In this document: piece by piece, positions 50,717-51,149 of the stretch | Position numbering within the stretch: position 1 is the stretch's first letter | Layout: each line of letters opens with the position of its first letter | Assembly (NCBI GenBank): GCA_903952205.1 | Contig: CAJBEZ010000094.1 | Location: 1 to 51,149, forward strand | Direction of reading: 5' to 3' | Length of the DNA stretch: 51,149 nt | DNA from: an uncultured Desulfomonile sp. | GTDB taxonomy: Bacteria; Desulfobacterota; Desulfomonilia; Desulfomonilales; Desulfomonilaceae | Program-made: the position numbers and the translations under genes | Notes under the pieces: model-generated | Databases searched by the model: none | The model's input: the letters and a program-made list of their open reading frames with translations, nothing else | Told to the model about the DNA's origin: nothing

Positions 50717-51007
50717 TTAATCCCCCACATAATTAACGCCGTCACCCCCAAGCCCCTTTCTTGGGCCTGGTAAGTCCCTAGCCGTAGGAACAGGCGGCGC
50801 TATACCGCAAGAATGAAGGTAAAAACTCAGTATGTCGATTGCGTCCTGAATACTTTGCCCGTCACCCAGGACCACTTGAGGGCCATTAACTTTCCAGTAA
50901 GCCTGAGCCTTTTCGTCCCATGCAAGAGGTTCATCCGCTGAATCATTCTCGGCATAGCCATAATTAAGCCTCTCAGCTTCGGCTATTAGCTTGTCTATAT
51001 TACTCAT
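50717..51007 (-). CDS. Hypothetical late protein, 96 residues
   Basis: Acidic N-terminal half, Pro/Gly-rich C-terminus; the central GDGQSIQDAIDILSFYLHSC looks helical. AAGGGGG ribosome site. Directly before the tail fibre, so probably a tail or baseplate accessory protein. Confidence 0.5.
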   Translation of the reverse strand: MSNIDKLIAEAERLNYGYAENDSADEPLAWDEKAQAYWKVNGPQVVLGDGQSIQDAIDILSFYLHSCGIAPPVPTARDLPGPRKGLGGDGVNYVGD

Positions 51008-51023
51008 TGGTAAGCCCCCTTAC

Positions 51024-51149
51024 CTTAACATGTCCACACGTTTATATATCCGTGAGCGTCAGCCCCGGAATTTGAGGAAAACGTGGTTGTAGCTTCAGAC
51101 GCTTCAACCAAACTAATAAAATTATATCCCGCTTTAACACTTGTCACGC
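51024..51149 (-). CDS. C-terminal end of a phage structural protein (partial)
   Basis: The reading frame entering from the right edge ends at 51024 (final residues GYINVWTC). Ser/Thr/Gly-rich, as in tail or fibre proteins. The rest lies outside the window. Confidence 0.5.

Overview
The window looks like integrated phage DNA from a bacterium, probably of the Desulfobacterota/deltaproteobacterial type. The host guess rests on PAS-rich hybrid histidine kinases with an 'AGGIAHDFNNLL'-type phosphoacceptor box, and on the C-terminal CxxC...CxxC tail of the 518-residue PAS protein at 27499-29055, a style common in that group. It is an inference, not a proof. Two integrated elements meet head to head at a 46-bp 3' fragment of tRNA-Arg(ACG) at 3505-3550. 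The left element (1-3504, truncated by the window) carries a regulator, small DNA-binding proteins and a tyrosine integrase, all pointing right. The right element (3550 to beyond 51149) carries a different integrase and a paralogous regulator pointing left. Both regulators sit beside a duplicated divergent promoter region with a conserved 38-bp CCCC...GGGG operator candidate.

The right element is a temperate phage in which most genes up to 45.4 kb are on the plus strand. From 5.7 to 20.9 kb lie early genes: a leader ORF, DNA-binding proteins, an HU homologue and a RuvC-like resolvase. They are followed by a Bet/RecT annealing protein, a PD-(D/E)XK nuclease, an SSB-like protein ending DDIPF, a replication initiator with a probable internal origin, a DnaB helicase, an orphan DNA methylase and a dCMP deaminase. 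Two arrays of 15 NNGAC pentamers precede the genes at 8391 and 9656.

From 21.1 to 29.1 kb is a three-gene signalling cassette: two hybrid kinases and one PAS protein, unlike normal phage genes. From 29.1 to 31.6 kb is a largely non-coding, AT-rich region with G-run/C-run strand asymmetry and CCAGRT hexamer arrays on both sides of a small leftward gene pair. It also contains a probable stand-alone transcript that ends in competing hairpins.

From 31.6 to 39.8 kb are short early-type genes plus a sliding-clamp homologue, a serine recombinase, a dCTP deaminase/dUTPase-fold protein and ThyX. Several have a recurrent leader of hairpin, polypurine tract and AAAAGGGG. Together dCMP deaminase, the Dcd-like protein and ThyX suggest diversion of cytosine deoxynucleotides to dTMP during replication. 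From 39.9 to 45.4 kb is a second accessory block: an exported TPR protein that seems to have lost a CHAT domain, an MmeI-like restriction-modification enzyme and a membrane zinc-ribbon protein. From 45.5 kb to the end, late genes run leftward: holin-like protein, thermonuclease, NlpC/P60 peptidase, membrane proteins and a tail fibre with a collar domain. Most use runs of 5-8 G as ribosome binding sites. A predicted rightward RNA of about 54 nt inside this block has a seven-C terminator loop that could pair with those sites.
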